DNA of 64,000 nucleotides from Mycobacterium sp. SVM_VP21. GTDB lineage: Bacteria; Actinomycetota; Actinomycetes; Mycobacteriales; Mycobacteriaceae. Each line of letters starts with the position of its first letter. The stretch's first letter is position 1. A program made the translations under genes and the position numbers. Under the pieces are notes generated by a model that saw nothing but the letters and a program-made list of their open reading frames with translations, made no database searches and had not been told where the DNA came from. Location of the stretch: contig CP101406.1 in assembly GCA_024758765.1 (NCBI GenBank), forward strand, positions 4,650,001-4,714,000. The letters run 5' to 3'. Positions 28,724 through 36,908 of this stretch are shown here, one piece after another.

Positions 28724-29977
28724 ATGAGCGTCCCCGTGCTTCCCGACCTGCGCCAAGAGGTCCATGACGCCGCCCGCCGCGCGAGGGTCGCCTCGCGTTC
28801 CCTGACGGCGCTGTCCACCGCTGCCAAGAACAGTGCGCTGAACGCCGCAGCCGACGCGCTGCTGGCCCACGCCGACGACATCTTGGCCGCTAATGACCGC
28901 GACGTTGCCGCTGCCCGTGACGCCGGCACGCCCGAGGCCATCTTGGACCGACTGGCGCTGACCAAGTCCCGGGTTGACGGGATCGCCGCCGGACTGCGTC
29001 AGGTCGCCGGCCTGCCCGACCCGGTCGGCGAGGTACTGCGCGGCTACACCTTGCCCAACGGGCTGTTGCTGCGTCAGCAGCGCGTCCCACTCGGCGTGGT
29101 GGGCATGGTCTATGAGGGCCGGCCGAACGTCACCGTCGACGCATTCGGGCTGACACTGAAGTCCGGCAATGCCGCGCTGCTACGCGGCAGTTCGTCGGCG
29201 GCCCACTCCAACCAGGCGTTGGTGGACGTGCTGCGCGGTGCTCTGGAGGCCGAGGACCTGCCCGCCGACGCGGTGCAGCTGCTGTCGTCGGTTGATCGCG
29301 CCACCGTCACCCACCTGATCCAGGCCCGCGGACTCGTTGACGTGGTGATCCCGCGCGGCGGGGCCGGGCTGATCGAGGCCGTGGTGCGCGATGCGTTGGT
29401 GCCCACCATCGAGACCGGTGTCGGCAATTGCCACGTCTACATCCACGAGGCCGCCGACCTCGACATCGCCGAACAGGTGCTGTTGAACTCCAAGACCCGC
29501 CGGCCCAGTGTCTGCAATGCCGCCGAGACGCTGCTGATCGACAAGGCGATCGCCGCATCCGCGGTGCCACGGCTGGTGGACGCGTTGACCGCCGCCGGAG
29601 TAGCGGTGCATGGAGACGCCGACGCCGCCGCTGACGAGGACCACCTACGTCGCGAGTACCTGGCGATGGACATCGCGCTGTCGGTGGTCGACGGGCTAGA
29701 AGGCGCGATCGATCACATCAACGAATACGGCACCGGTCACACCGAGGCCATCGTCACCACCAACATGGCGGCCGCCCAGCGATTCAGCGAGCAGGTCGAC
29801 GCCGCGGCGGTCATGGTCAACGCCTCCACCGCCTTCACCGACGGCGAGCAGTTCGGCTTCGGTGCCGAGATCGGCATCTCCACCCAGAAACTGCACGCCC
29901 GGGGGCCGATGGGGCTGCCGGAGCTGACGTCGACCAAATGGATCGTGTGGGGTGACGGCCACACCCGTCCCGCCTAA
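28724..29977 (+). CDS. proA: Gamma-glutamyl phosphate reductase
   Basis: The 417-residue NADPH-dependent enzyme reduces gamma-glutamyl phosphate to glutamate semialdehyde in proline synthesis, downstream of ProB. Family segments are [29 protein letters not shown] (in pieces [14 protein letters not shown] and [13 protein letters not shown]), the catalytic cysteine region [14 protein letters not shown] (Cys near residue 262) and [21 protein letters not shown] near the C-terminus. Length is that of M. tuberculosis Rv2427c (415). It appears to have its own promoter and is followed by the MoxR gene after 25 bp. Confidence 0.96.
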   Translation: MSVPVLPDLRQEVHDAARRARVASRSLTALSTAAKNSALNAAADALLAHADDILAANDRDVAAARDAGTPEAILDRLALTKSRVDGIAAGLRQVAGLPDPVGEVLRGYTLPNGLLLRQQRVPLGVVGMVYEGRPNVTVDAFGLTLKSGNAALLRGSSSAAHSNQALVDVLRGALEAEDLPADAVQLLSSVDRATVTHLIQARGLVDVVIPRGGAGLIEAVVRDALVPTIETGVGNCHVYIHEAADLDIAEQVLLNSKTRRPSVCNAAETLLIDKAIAASAVPRLVDALTAAGVAVHGDADAAADEDHLRREYLAMDIALSVVDGLEGAIDHINEYGTGHTEAIVTTNMAAAQRFSEQVDAAAVMVNASTAFTDGEQFGFGAEIGISTQKLHARGPMGLPELTSTKWIVWGDGHTRPA

Positions 29978-30002
29978 GGCGCCTCGAAGGAGCTACATCC
30001 GC

Positions 30003-30902
30003 ATGGAAAAACCCGCCGTTCCCGCCACCCCGGCCCGCCAAGCGCCGCTGTTTTCCGACATCGACGACGTCGCCCGGCGGCTGGCCGAGACGGGCTACCT
30101 GGCCGACACCGCCACCACCACGGCGGTGTTTCTGGCCGACCGGCTGGGCAAACCCTTGCTGGTGGAGGGTCCGGCCGGGGTCGGCAAGACCGAACTGGCC
30201 CGCGCGGTGGCCGCGGCCACCGGTTCCGGGCTGGTGCGGTTGCAGTGCTACGAGGGCGTCGACGAAGCCCGGGCGCTGTATGAGTGGAATCACGCCAAGC
30301 AGATTTTGCGCATCCAGTCGGGGTCCAACGGCGGTGACTGGGACGCCACCAAGATGGACGTATTCTCCGAGGAGTTCCTGCTGTCGCGTCCGCTGCTGAC
30401 CGCGATCCGGCGCACCGATCCGACGGTGCTGCTGATCGATGAGACCGACAAGGCCGACATCGAGATCGAGGGTCTGCTGTTGGAGGTGCTCTCCGACTTC
30501 GCGGTCACCGTCCCGGAACTGGGCACGATCACCGCCACGCGCACCCCGTTCACGGTGTTGACCTCCAACGCCACCCGGGAACTGTCCGAAGCGCTCAAGC
30601 GCCGCTGCCTGTTCCTGCACATCGACTTCCCAGACCCGGACCTGGAACGCCGGATTCTGCTGTCGCGGGTACCCGAGTTGCCCGAGCATCTGGCCGCCGA
30701 GCTGGTGCGCATCATCGCGGTGTTGCGCGGCATGCAGCTCAAGAAACTTCCGTCGGTGGCCGAGACCATCGACTGGGGCCGCACCATCTTGGCCCTGGGC
30801 ATGGACACCATCGACGATGCCACCGTCGCTGCCACCCTGGGGGTAGTGCTCAAGCACCAATCCGATCAGGTGCGGGCATCCGGCGAGCTGCGACTGAACT
30901 GA
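30003..30902 (+). CDS. MoxR-family AAA ATPase
   Basis: The protein is 299 residues from the ATG at 30003 (ribosome site GAAGGAG at 29986-29992). An upstream start at 29952 would overlap proA. Walker A is GPAGVGKTELARA (residues about 54-66), Walker B VLLIDETDKAD (about 143-153), and sensor 1 is LTSNATREL. MoxR ATPases work with VWA-domain partners as chaperones for metal-cofactor insertion or complex maturation. The next gene, 10 bp on, encodes such a partner, matching M. tuberculosis Rv2426c-Rv2425c. The client is unknown. Confidence 0.9.
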   Translation: MEKPAVPATPARQAPLFSDIDDVARRLAETGYLADTATTTAVFLADRLGKPLLVEGPAGVGKTELARAVAAATGSGLVRLQCYEGVDEARALYEWNHAKQILRIQSGSNGGDWDATKMDVFSEEFLLSRPLLTAIRRTDPTVLLIDETDKADIEIEGLLLEVLSDFAVTVPELGTITATRTPFTVLTSNATRELSEALKRRCLFLHIDFPDPDLERRILLSRVPELPEHLAAELVRIIAVLRGMQLKKLPSVAETIDWGRTILALGMDTIDDATVAATLGVVLKHQSDQVRASGELRLN

Positions 30903-30912
30903 TGGTCGTCTG

Positions 30913-32352
30913 ATGGTTCGCCGCACCCGCCCGTCGCAACCTCTTGCCCCGCACGGAATTCCGGGGCACCTGGTGGGGTTCGTGGAAGCGCTGCGCGGAC
31001 AGGGGATTTCGGTGGGTCCCTCCGAGACCGTCGACGCTGGACGGGTGCTGACCGCGATCGGGCTCGACGACCGGGAGGTGCTGCGGGAAGGCCTGGCCTG
31101 CGCGGTGCTGCGTCGGCCCGACCATCGCGACACCTACGACGCCATGTTCGATCTGTGGTTCCCCGCCGCGTTGGGTGGGCGCACGGTGGTCGTCGATGGC
31201 GACGAGCAGCCGTCCGACGACGTGCCCCTGCCGGAGGACGCCGAGGACATGCGGGCAATGCTGCTCGATCTGCTGACCGAGAATCCCGATCTCGCCGACA
31301 CCGATCCCCGATTGTCGGCGATGATCGCCGCCATCGTTGGTGCCTACGGGCAATACCGCTCCAGCCGGGGCCCGTCCTACTCGGCCTACCAGGCGCTCAA
31401 AGCGCTGGCGCTCGACGAGTTGGAAGGCAAGTTACTGGCCGGGCTGCTCGCGCCTTACGGCGACGAGCCCAGCCCCACCCAGGAACAGATCGCCAAGGCG
31501 ATGGCGGCGCAGCGGATCGCTGCACTGCGCAAGCTCGTCGACGCCGAGACCAAGCGGCGCACCGCCGAGCAGTTGGGGCGCGAACACGTCCAGATGTACG
31601 GCATTCCGCAGCTGAGCGAGAACGTCGAGTTCCTGCGTGCGTCCGGCGAACAGTTGCGTCAGATGCGCCGGGTGGTGGCGCCGCTGGCCCGCACCCTGGC
31701 GACTCGACTGGCCGCGCGTCGGCGACGCTCCCGTGCCGGGACCATCGACCTGCGCAAGACCCTGCGTAAGTCGATGTCCACCGGCGGAGTGCCGATCGAC
31801 GTGGTGCTGCGCAAGCCGCGGCCCGCGCGGCCCGAGCTGGTGGTGCTGTGCGATGTCTCGGGCTCGGTCGCCGGGTTCAGTCATTTCACTTTGCTTCTGG
31901 TTCATGCTCTGCGGCAGCAGTTTTCCAGAGTTCGCGTCTTTGCGTTCATCGACACCACTGACGAGGTGACGCACCTGTTCGGGCCGGAGGCCGACCTGGC
32001 CGTGGCGATCCAGCGGATCACCCGGGAGTCGGGGGTCTATACCCGCGACGGCCACTCCGACTACGGCAATGCGTTCGTCTCGTTCGCCGAGAACTATCCG
32101 AACGTGGTGTCGCCCCGCAGTGCGCTGCTGGTGCTCGGCGACGGTCGCACCAATTACCGAAACCCAGGGGTGGAGGTGCTGTCGCACTTGGTGACCGCCA
32201 GCCGGCACGCGCACTGGCTCAACCCCGAGCCTCAGCATCTCTGGGGCAGTGGCGATTCCGCGGTTCCGCGGTATGCCGACGTGATCCCCATGCACGAGTG
32301 CCGCTCGGCCAAACAACTGGCCGGCGTCATCGACGCCCTGCTGCCTGTCTAA
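30913..32352 (+). CDS. VWA domain (CoxE-like) protein
   Basis: A 479-residue cytosolic protein. A helical N-terminal half (residues about 1-290) is followed by a von Willebrand A domain with the metal-ion-dependent adhesion motif CDVSGSVAGFS (near residue 314), the threonine-containing RESGVYTRDGHSDYGNA and GDGRTNYRNP. The CoxE family pairs with MoxR ATPases, for example in CO dehydrogenase maturation. No CO dehydrogenase genes lie nearby here. It is cotranscribed with the MoxR gene (10-bp gap). Confidence 0.88.
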   Translation: MVRRTRPSQPLAPHGIPGHLVGFVEALRGQGISVGPSETVDAGRVLTAIGLDDREVLREGLACAVLRRPDHRDTYDAMFDLWFPAALGGRTVVVDGDEQPSDDVPLPEDAEDMRAMLLDLLTENPDLADTDPRLSAMIAAIVGAYGQYRSSRGPSYSAYQALKALALDELEGKLLAGLLAPYGDEPSPTQEQIAKAMAAQRIAALRKLVDAETKRRTAEQLGREHVQMYGIPQLSENVEFLRASGEQLRQMRRVVAPLARTLATRLAARRRRSRAGTIDLRKTLRKSMSTGGVPIDVVLRKPRPARPELVVLCDVSGSVAGFSHFTLLLVHALRQQFSRVRVFAFIDTTDEVTHLFGPEADLAVAIQRITRESGVYTRDGHSDYGNAFVSFAENYPNVVSPRSALLVLGDGRTNYRNPGVEVLSHLVTASRHAHWLNPEPQHLWGSGDSAVPRYADVIPMHECRSAKQLAGVIDALLPV

Positions 32353-32383
32353 CCCCGACGGCGTGGTCCGGCGTTAGGACTCG

Positions 32384-33436
32384 TCAGCGGGTCCGCTCGT
32401 ATACCAACCAGCGCAGCTCCATCGGGCTGTCGCTGCGCGAGGTCCGGAACGCGTCGAGCCCGGTAGCCCACCCGATGTACCAGCTGGTGGGCGGCCAGGC
32501 GCCGTCGGGCAGATTTGCCTTCTCGTAGTCGTGCGCCGATTCGTCGGAACGTAGCTCGAGTGGCAGGCCGGCTGCGGCGGCCGCCATATCGTTGCGGGTA
32601 AACAAGCTGGAGTAGATCTGCTGGCAGAATTCGCGGGCCGCCTGGTCGGGCTCGTAGCCGTCGTTCGCCAGGAAGCTGTTGAACACCAGCTTCCCGCCCG
32701 GAGCCAGACTTCGGGCGGCGAGCTCGAAAAGGTCGCGCACCTGCTGCGTAGACCGGAAATCGGTCAGTACCTCCGAAAGCACCATCATCTGGTAGTCGTC
32801 GCGCAGGTCGTCGGCGTCGGCGAACACGTCACGCACGATGACTCGCACGTCCAACGATTCCCGTTCGGCCTCGGCCTGAAGGATCGCGGCGAATTTCGGG
32901 GTCATCTCCACGACGTCGACCGGATGCCCACGGCGTGCCAGGGCTAGGGCGTTCCGGCCGGTGCCGCCGCCGATCTCAAGCACCCGATGAGTGGCTGGAT
33001 CGTCCGCTTCGCTCGAGATCTGCCAGATCCGGGCATCGGGATGGGAGCCGAACAACGGTGGTTCTCGCGTCGCGAGCCAGTACTCGTATGCCTGCGCGAG
33101 GGAGCTCCACTGGGCGCGGACCGTGTAGTTCAGGGTGGCGCCGATCGGGGCGTTGTAGGAGATGACGATGTGCGAACGTGGCGATGCGGAGTAGGCCTGA
33201 GTCAGTTGACCGTGCAACACCCCTTTGAGACTGGCGAGTTCGAGATCACTGAAGGGCTTGCCCAGGCCCGAGAACACCGTGGCGCACATTGACACGTATT
33301 CGTCGACCATGCTCGGCACGGCCGGCAGCCTGATCTCGCCGGTGATCTGTGCCCGGGTGTAGAAGCGCCTGAGCATGGCGTCTTTGGTCGCCTGGGTGCG
33401 ATCAGTCGAGTTCACCGGAAAACCTTCCACAGACAT
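32384..33436 (-). CDS. SAM-dependent methyltransferase
   Basis: The 350-residue protein has an N-terminal helical region (residues about 1-150) and a class I methyltransferase core: motif [20 protein letters not shown] (near 152-170), an acidic loop [10 protein letters not shown] and the post-motif [12 protein letters not shown]. The motif spacing resembles TehB/Methyltransf_12-type enzymes. The substrate is unknown. It points away from nadD and converges on the VWA gene (31 bp between stops). I do not recall an equivalent at this place in M. tuberculosis, so it may be a lineage-specific insertion. The ATG at 33436 is the first in frame. Confidence 0.82.
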   Translation of the reverse strand: MSVEGFPVNSTDRTQATKDAMLRRFYTRAQITGEIRLPAVPSMVDEYVSMCATVFSGLGKPFSDLELASLKGVLHGQLTQAYSASPRSHIVISYNAPIGATLNYTVRAQWSSLAQAYEYWLATREPPLFGSHPDARIWQISSEADDPATHRVLEIGGGTGRNALALARRGHPVDVVEMTPKFAAILQAEAERESLDVRVIVRDVFADADDLRDDYQMMVLSEVLTDFRSTQQVRDLFELAARSLAPGGKLVFNSFLANDGYEPDQAAREFCQQIYSSLFTRNDMAAAAAGLPLELRSDESAHDYEKANLPDGAWPPTSWYIGWATGLDAFRTSRSDSPMELRWLVYERTR

Positions 33437-33489
33437 CTTCTACACGATCGGCATCGGCTTCGCGGCAGCAACGGGGTGTTGCGCCACCG

Positions 33490-33591
33490 ATGAGAGTATG
33501 CCGAAGCGGAAAGCTGCCCGGCGCGTCGGCCGACTACGCCGCAAGCGAGCGGTACCACCAGCACGCTCACGCCGACGAGGACCCCAAGTAA
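33490..33591 (+). CDS. Candidate 33-residue small protein upstream of nadD
   Basis: An ATG at 33490 opens a 33-codon frame ending TAA at 33591, 11 bp before the nadD GTG. The peptide is hydrophilic and starts [16 protein letters not shown]. It ends in a His/Asp-rich tail, [11 protein letters not shown], which is not what random GC-rich sequence usually gives. It lacks a clear ribosome site, so it may be leaderless or an artefact. If translated, it would be coupled to nadD. It is too short for ordinary ORF lists. The function is unknown. Confidence 0.35.
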   Translation: MRVCRSGKLPGASADYAASERYHQHAHADEDPK

Positions 33592-33602
33592 GCTGGCCTA
33601 TC

Positions 33603-34226
33603 GTGCGAAAACGGCGGCTTGGAGTCATGGGTGGGACGTTCGACCCCATCCATCATGGGCACCTGGTCGCCGCCAGCGAGGTGGCCGATCTGTTCGAGCT
33701 CGATGAGGTGGTTTTCGTGCCAACGGGCCAGCCATGGCTCAAGGAACGCCGCGTCACTGCCGCAGAGGACCGTTACCTGATGACGGTGATCGCCACCGCG
33801 TCGAACCCACGGTTCTCGGTGAGCCGCGCCGACATCGATCGCGGCGGCCCCACTTACACCAAAGACACCTTGCGCGACCTGCAAGAACAGAACCCCGACG
33901 CCGAGCTCTACTTCATCACCGGTGCAGACGCGCTGGCCACCATTCTGTCCTGGCAGGATTGGCCGGAGATGTTCGAGATGGCGCGGTTTGTGGGGGTGAG
34001 CCGGCCCGGCTACGAGCTCAACGGCGACCATCTCGCCGAGGCGCTCGGCTCCCTGCCGCCGCATGCCTTGACGCTGGTCGAAGTGCCGGCACTGGCGATC
34101 TCTTCCACCGATTGCCGCCGGCGCGCGGCAGAATCCCGCCCGATCTGGTACCTGGTACCAGACGGGGTGGTCCAGTACGTGTCCAAGCGCCGCCTCTATC
34201 AACCGACCCCCGGAGACCAACAATGA
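33603..34226 (+). CDS. nadD: Nicotinate-mononucleotide adenylyltransferase
   Basis: The protein is 207 residues from the GTG at 33603. The first beta strand plus nucleotide-binding motif [18 protein letters not shown] follows at once, so longer starts are unnecessary and the ATG at 33627 would delete the strand. A second signature, [28 protein letters not shown], is split as [14 protein letters not shown] and YLVPDGV. The enzyme adenylylates nicotinate mononucleotide in NAD synthesis, upstream of NadE (20956) in the pathway. The stop overlaps the rsfS start (ATGA). It matches M. tuberculosis Rv2421c. Confidence 0.95.
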   Translation: MRKRRLGVMGGTFDPIHHGHLVAASEVADLFELDEVVFVPTGQPWLKERRVTAAEDRYLMTVIATASNPRFSVSRADIDRGGPTYTKDTLRDLQEQNPDAELYFITGADALATILSWQDWPEMFEMARFVGVSRPGYELNGDHLAEALGSLPPHALTLVEVPALAISSTDCRRRAAESRPIWYLVPDGVVQYVSKRRLYQPTPGDQQ

Positions 34227-34618
34227 CCGCGACACCCGAGGCCGTGCGGATGGCCACCGTGGCGGCCGGCGCCGCCTCGAACAAGCTGGCCGACGACGTC
34301 GTCGTCATCGACGTCTCAGCGCAGCTGGTCATCACCGACTGCTTTGTCATCGCCTCGGCCTCCAACGAGCGCCAGGTCAACGCCATCGTCGACGAGGTCG
34401 AGGACAAGATGCGCCTGGCCGGCTACAAGCCGGCACGCCGCGAGGGCACTCGGGAGGGGCGCTGGACTCTGCTGGACTACATCGACGTCGTCGTGCACAT
34501 CCAGCACCAGGACGAGCGGGACTTCTACGCGCTGGACCGGTTGTGGAAGGACTGCCCGCTGGTGCCGGTGGACTTAGCGGACTCAGCCGGTGAGTCGGCG
34601 CCCGAGGACGCCTCGTGA
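34223..34618 (+). CDS. rsfS: Ribosomal silencing factor RsfS
   Basis: The protein is 131 residues from the ATG at 34223, overlapping the nadD stop. RsfS (DUF143) core segments are [49 protein letters not shown] and [14 protein letters not shown]. The protein binds L14 on the 50S subunit and blocks subunit joining under starvation. The acidic tail [12 protein letters not shown] is extra to the fold. It is part of the nadD-rsfS-gpgP-octT run with overlapping genes, conserved in mycobacteria. Confidence 0.96.
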   Translation: MTATPEAVRMATVAAGAASNKLADDVVVIDVSAQLVITDCFVIASASNERQVNAIVDEVEDKMRLAGYKPARREGTREGRWTLLDYIDVVVHIQHQDERDFYALDRLWKDCPLVPVDLADSAGESAPEDAS

Positions 34619-35298
34619 GGATCCGCAGGTTGATCCTGCTGCGACACGGCCAGACCGAGTTCAACGCCGGCAGTCGGATGCAGGGGCAGTTGGACACCGT
34701 TCTCAGTGACCTGGGTCGGGCGCAGGCGGAGGCGGCGGCGGAGGTGCTGCGCAAACGGCACCCGCTGCTGATCGTGTCTTCGGACCTGTGGCGGGCCTAC
34801 GACACCGCCACCGTGCTGGCCGAGCACAACGGGTTGCAGGTCCGGGTCGACACCCGGCTGCGGGAAACCCATCTGGGTGACTGGCAGGGATTGACCCACG
34901 AACAGGTCGACGCCGCCGCACCGGGCGCCCGGTTGGCTTGGCGTGACGACGCCCGATGGGCACCCCACGGCGGGGAGAGCCGCATCGACGTGGCCGAGCG
35001 CAGTGTTCCGTTGGTGCGCGAGCTGGTGGCCGGGGAGCCGGACTGGGGCAGAGCCGATCACGCCGATCAGCCGGTAGTGCTGGTCGCCCACGGCGGGCTG
35101 ATCGCCGCTCTGACCGCGGCGTTGCTGCGGTTGCCGGTGGAGAACTGGCCGGTGCTGGGGGGGATGGCCAACGCCAGCTGGACCCAGCTCAGCGGATACT
35201 CCGACAGCCCGGATTCCGCCCAGGACGACTTCGCCGATGTGCGGTGGCGTCTCGACGTCTGGAACGCTTCAGCACAGGTGGCCGGCGATGTCCTCTGA
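34615..35298 (+). CDS. gpgP: Glucosyl-3-phosphoglycerate phosphatase
   Basis: The 227-residue histidine-phosphatase-fold enzyme has the catalytic [20 protein letters not shown] near the N-terminus, in which the RHG histidine is phosphorylated. The second catalytic histidine is in [12 protein letters not shown]. By position and sequence it matches M. tuberculosis Rv2419c, which removes phosphate from glucosyl-3-phosphoglycerate in the start of methylglucose lipopolysaccharide synthesis. The GTG start overlaps the rsfS stop by 4 bp. The gene then overlaps octT by 11 bp, giving strong evidence of a single operon. Confidence 0.92.
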   Translation: MRIRRLILLRHGQTEFNAGSRMQGQLDTVLSDLGRAQAEAAAEVLRKRHPLLIVSSDLWRAYDTATVLAEHNGLQVRVDTRLRETHLGDWQGLTHEQVDAAAPGARLAWRDDARWAPHGGESRIDVAERSVPLVRELVAGEPDWGRADHADQPVVLVAHGGLIAALTAALLRLPVENWPVLGGMANASWTQLSGYSDSPDSAQDDFADVRWRLDVWNASAQVAGDVL

Positions 35299-36037
35299 CG
35301 CACGGACGCCCGCGCAAGCCCGTCCCACGCTGCTGGTCTTCGCTGACTCGCTCTCCTACTACGGGCCCACCGGCGGCCTGCCCGCCGATGATCCACGGAT
35401 CTGGCCGAACATCGTTGCCAGCCAGCTGGACTGGGACGTCGAACTGATCGGTCGGATCGGCTGGACCAGCCGAGACGTCTGGTGGGCGTCCACCCAGGAC
35501 CCACGGGCGTGGGCGGCACTGCCCCGGGCCGGGGCGGTCATCTTTGCCACCAGCGGGATGGACTCACTGCCCTCGGTGTGGCCGACGGCAGTGCGTGAAT
35601 TGATCCGTTATGTGCGGCCGGCCTGGCTGCGGCGTTGGGTCCGAGATGGCTACGGCTGGCTGCAGCCCCGGTTCTCGCCGGTGGCGCGGGCGGCCCTACC
35701 GCCGCACCTCACCGTGGAATATCTTGAGATGACTAGGGGAGCAATCGATTTCAACCGTCCGGGTATTCCCATCGTGGCGTCGCTGCCGTCGGTGCACATC
35801 GCTGACACCTACGGCCGCGCCCACCAGGGACGGGAACCCACGGTGCGCGCGATCACGGCCTGGTCGCGGGAACACGATGTGCCTCTGGTGGACCTGAAGG
35901 CCGCGGTGGGCGATGAGGTCATGAGCGGGCGTGCAAATCCTGACGGCATTCATTGGAACTTCGAGGCGCACCGGGCGGTCGCCGACCTGATGCTCAAGGC
36001 CCTGAGTGAGGCCGGCGTCCCCGGCCCGTTGGTATGA
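35288..36037 (+). CDS. octT: Diglucosylglycerate octanoyltransferase
   Basis: The protein is 249 residues from the ATG at 35288, inside the end of gpgP. The SGNH/GDSL-like fold is suggested by [10 protein letters not shown] near the N-terminus (catalytic Ser region), [10 protein letters not shown] and the C-terminal pair [12 protein letters not shown] (Asp-x-x-His). It corresponds to M. tuberculosis Rv2418c, which transfers octanoate to diglucosylglycerate in methylglucose lipopolysaccharide synthesis, the step after GpgP in the same pathway. The genes are adjacent in both species. No damage was seen. Confidence 0.88.
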   Translation: MSSDARTPAQARPTLLVFADSLSYYGPTGGLPADDPRIWPNIVASQLDWDVELIGRIGWTSRDVWWASTQDPRAWAALPRAGAVIFATSGMDSLPSVWPTAVRELIRYVRPAWLRRWVRDGYGWLQPRFSPVARAALPPHLTVEYLEMTRGAIDFNRPGIPIVASLPSVHIADTYGRAHQGREPTVRAITAWSREHDVPLVDLKAAVGDEVMSGRANPDGIHWNFEAHRAVADLMLKALSEAGVPGPLV

Positions 36038-36044
36038 CCGCCTG

Positions 36045-36887
36045 ATGAGCGTCGTCGTCATCACCGATTCGTCGGCCTGCCTGCCGCTTGAGACGCGTGA
36101 CCGCTGGGGTATTCGCACGGTACCGCTGCACATCCTGCTCGAGGGAGCCGATTTGCGTGACGGTGTCGACGACGTGCCCGCGGACATTTATGCGCGCGAG
36201 CGTGTCACCACCTCGGGGGCGGGGCCGGAAGAGCTGGCGGAGATCTACCGGAATGCGCTTGACTACAGCGCGGGCTCTGGGGTGGTGGCGGTGCACATCT
36301 CCTCGGCGTTGTCCGGGACGTTCGGCACCGCAGCACAGGTAGCCGGTCAGATCGGGCCCGGCGTGCGGGTGGTCGACTCGAAATCGGCGGGTATGGGCAC
36401 CGGGTTCGTGGCGCTGGCCGCCGCTCGGGCGGCCGCCGACGGTGCCGACCTGAATGCCGTTGCGGCCGCGGCCGATGCCGCCGTGCAACGCGGTCACGCC
36501 TATATGGTGGTGCAACGCCTCGACAATCTGCGGCGCAGCGGCCGGATCGGCAGTGCTGCGGCCTGGCTGGGCACCGCACTGTCGCTGAAACCGCTGCTCG
36601 CGGTAGATGACGGAAAACTTGTTCTGGCCCAACGCATCCGCACCGTCAGTAAGGCCGTCGCGTCGATGATCGACCGGGTTTGCGATGTGGTCGGAGATCG
36701 CTCAGCGGCGCTGGCGGTGCATCATGTGGCTAATCCACAGGGGGCCCAAGAGGTGGCTGGCGCGCTGGCGGAGCGGTTGCCGGTCTGTGAGCCGGCGGTG
36801 ATCACCAGCCTGTGCCCGACGTTGGCCCTGCACGTGGGGGCTGGCGCGGTCGCGGTGTGCGTCGATGTCGACCCGGTTGGGGGCTGA
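36045..36887 (+). CDS. DegV-family fatty-acid-binding protein
   Basis: The protein is 280 residues from the ATG at 36045, which directly precedes SVVVITDSSACLP, the DegV N-terminal motif. Other DegV elements are VTTSGAGPEELAEIY, HISSALSGTFGTA and VVDSKSAGMGTGF. DegV proteins hold a fatty acid in a deep pocket, and some present it to a kinase. A FakA-type kinase is not seen in the window. It corresponds to M. tuberculosis Rv2417c and ends the conserved block shared with that genome. The gap to octT is 7 bp. Confidence 0.9.
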   Translation: MSVVVITDSSACLPLETRDRWGIRTVPLHILLEGADLRDGVDDVPADIYARERVTTSGAGPEELAEIYRNALDYSAGSGVVAVHISSALSGTFGTAAQVAGQIGPGVRVVDSKSAGMGTGFVALAAARAAADGADLNAVAAAADAAVQRGHAYMVVQRLDNLRRSGRIGSAAAWLGTALSLKPLLAVDDGKLVLAQRIRTVSKAVASMIDRVCDVVGDRSAALAVHHVANPQGAQEVAGALAERLPVCEPAVITSLCPTLALHVGAGAVAVCVDVDPVGG

Positions 36888-36893
36888 GCGCGT

Positions 36894-36907
36894 CAACGCC
36901 GGCGTTG
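36894..36907. terminator. Palindrome between convergent degV and mmpL
   Basis: CAACGCCGGCGTTG is a 14-bp perfect palindrome in the 21-bp gap between the two stop codons. As RNA it could form a 5-bp stem with a CCGG loop in either direction. It is short for a terminator, so the call is tentative. Confidence 0.3.
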
Positions 36908-36908
36908 C

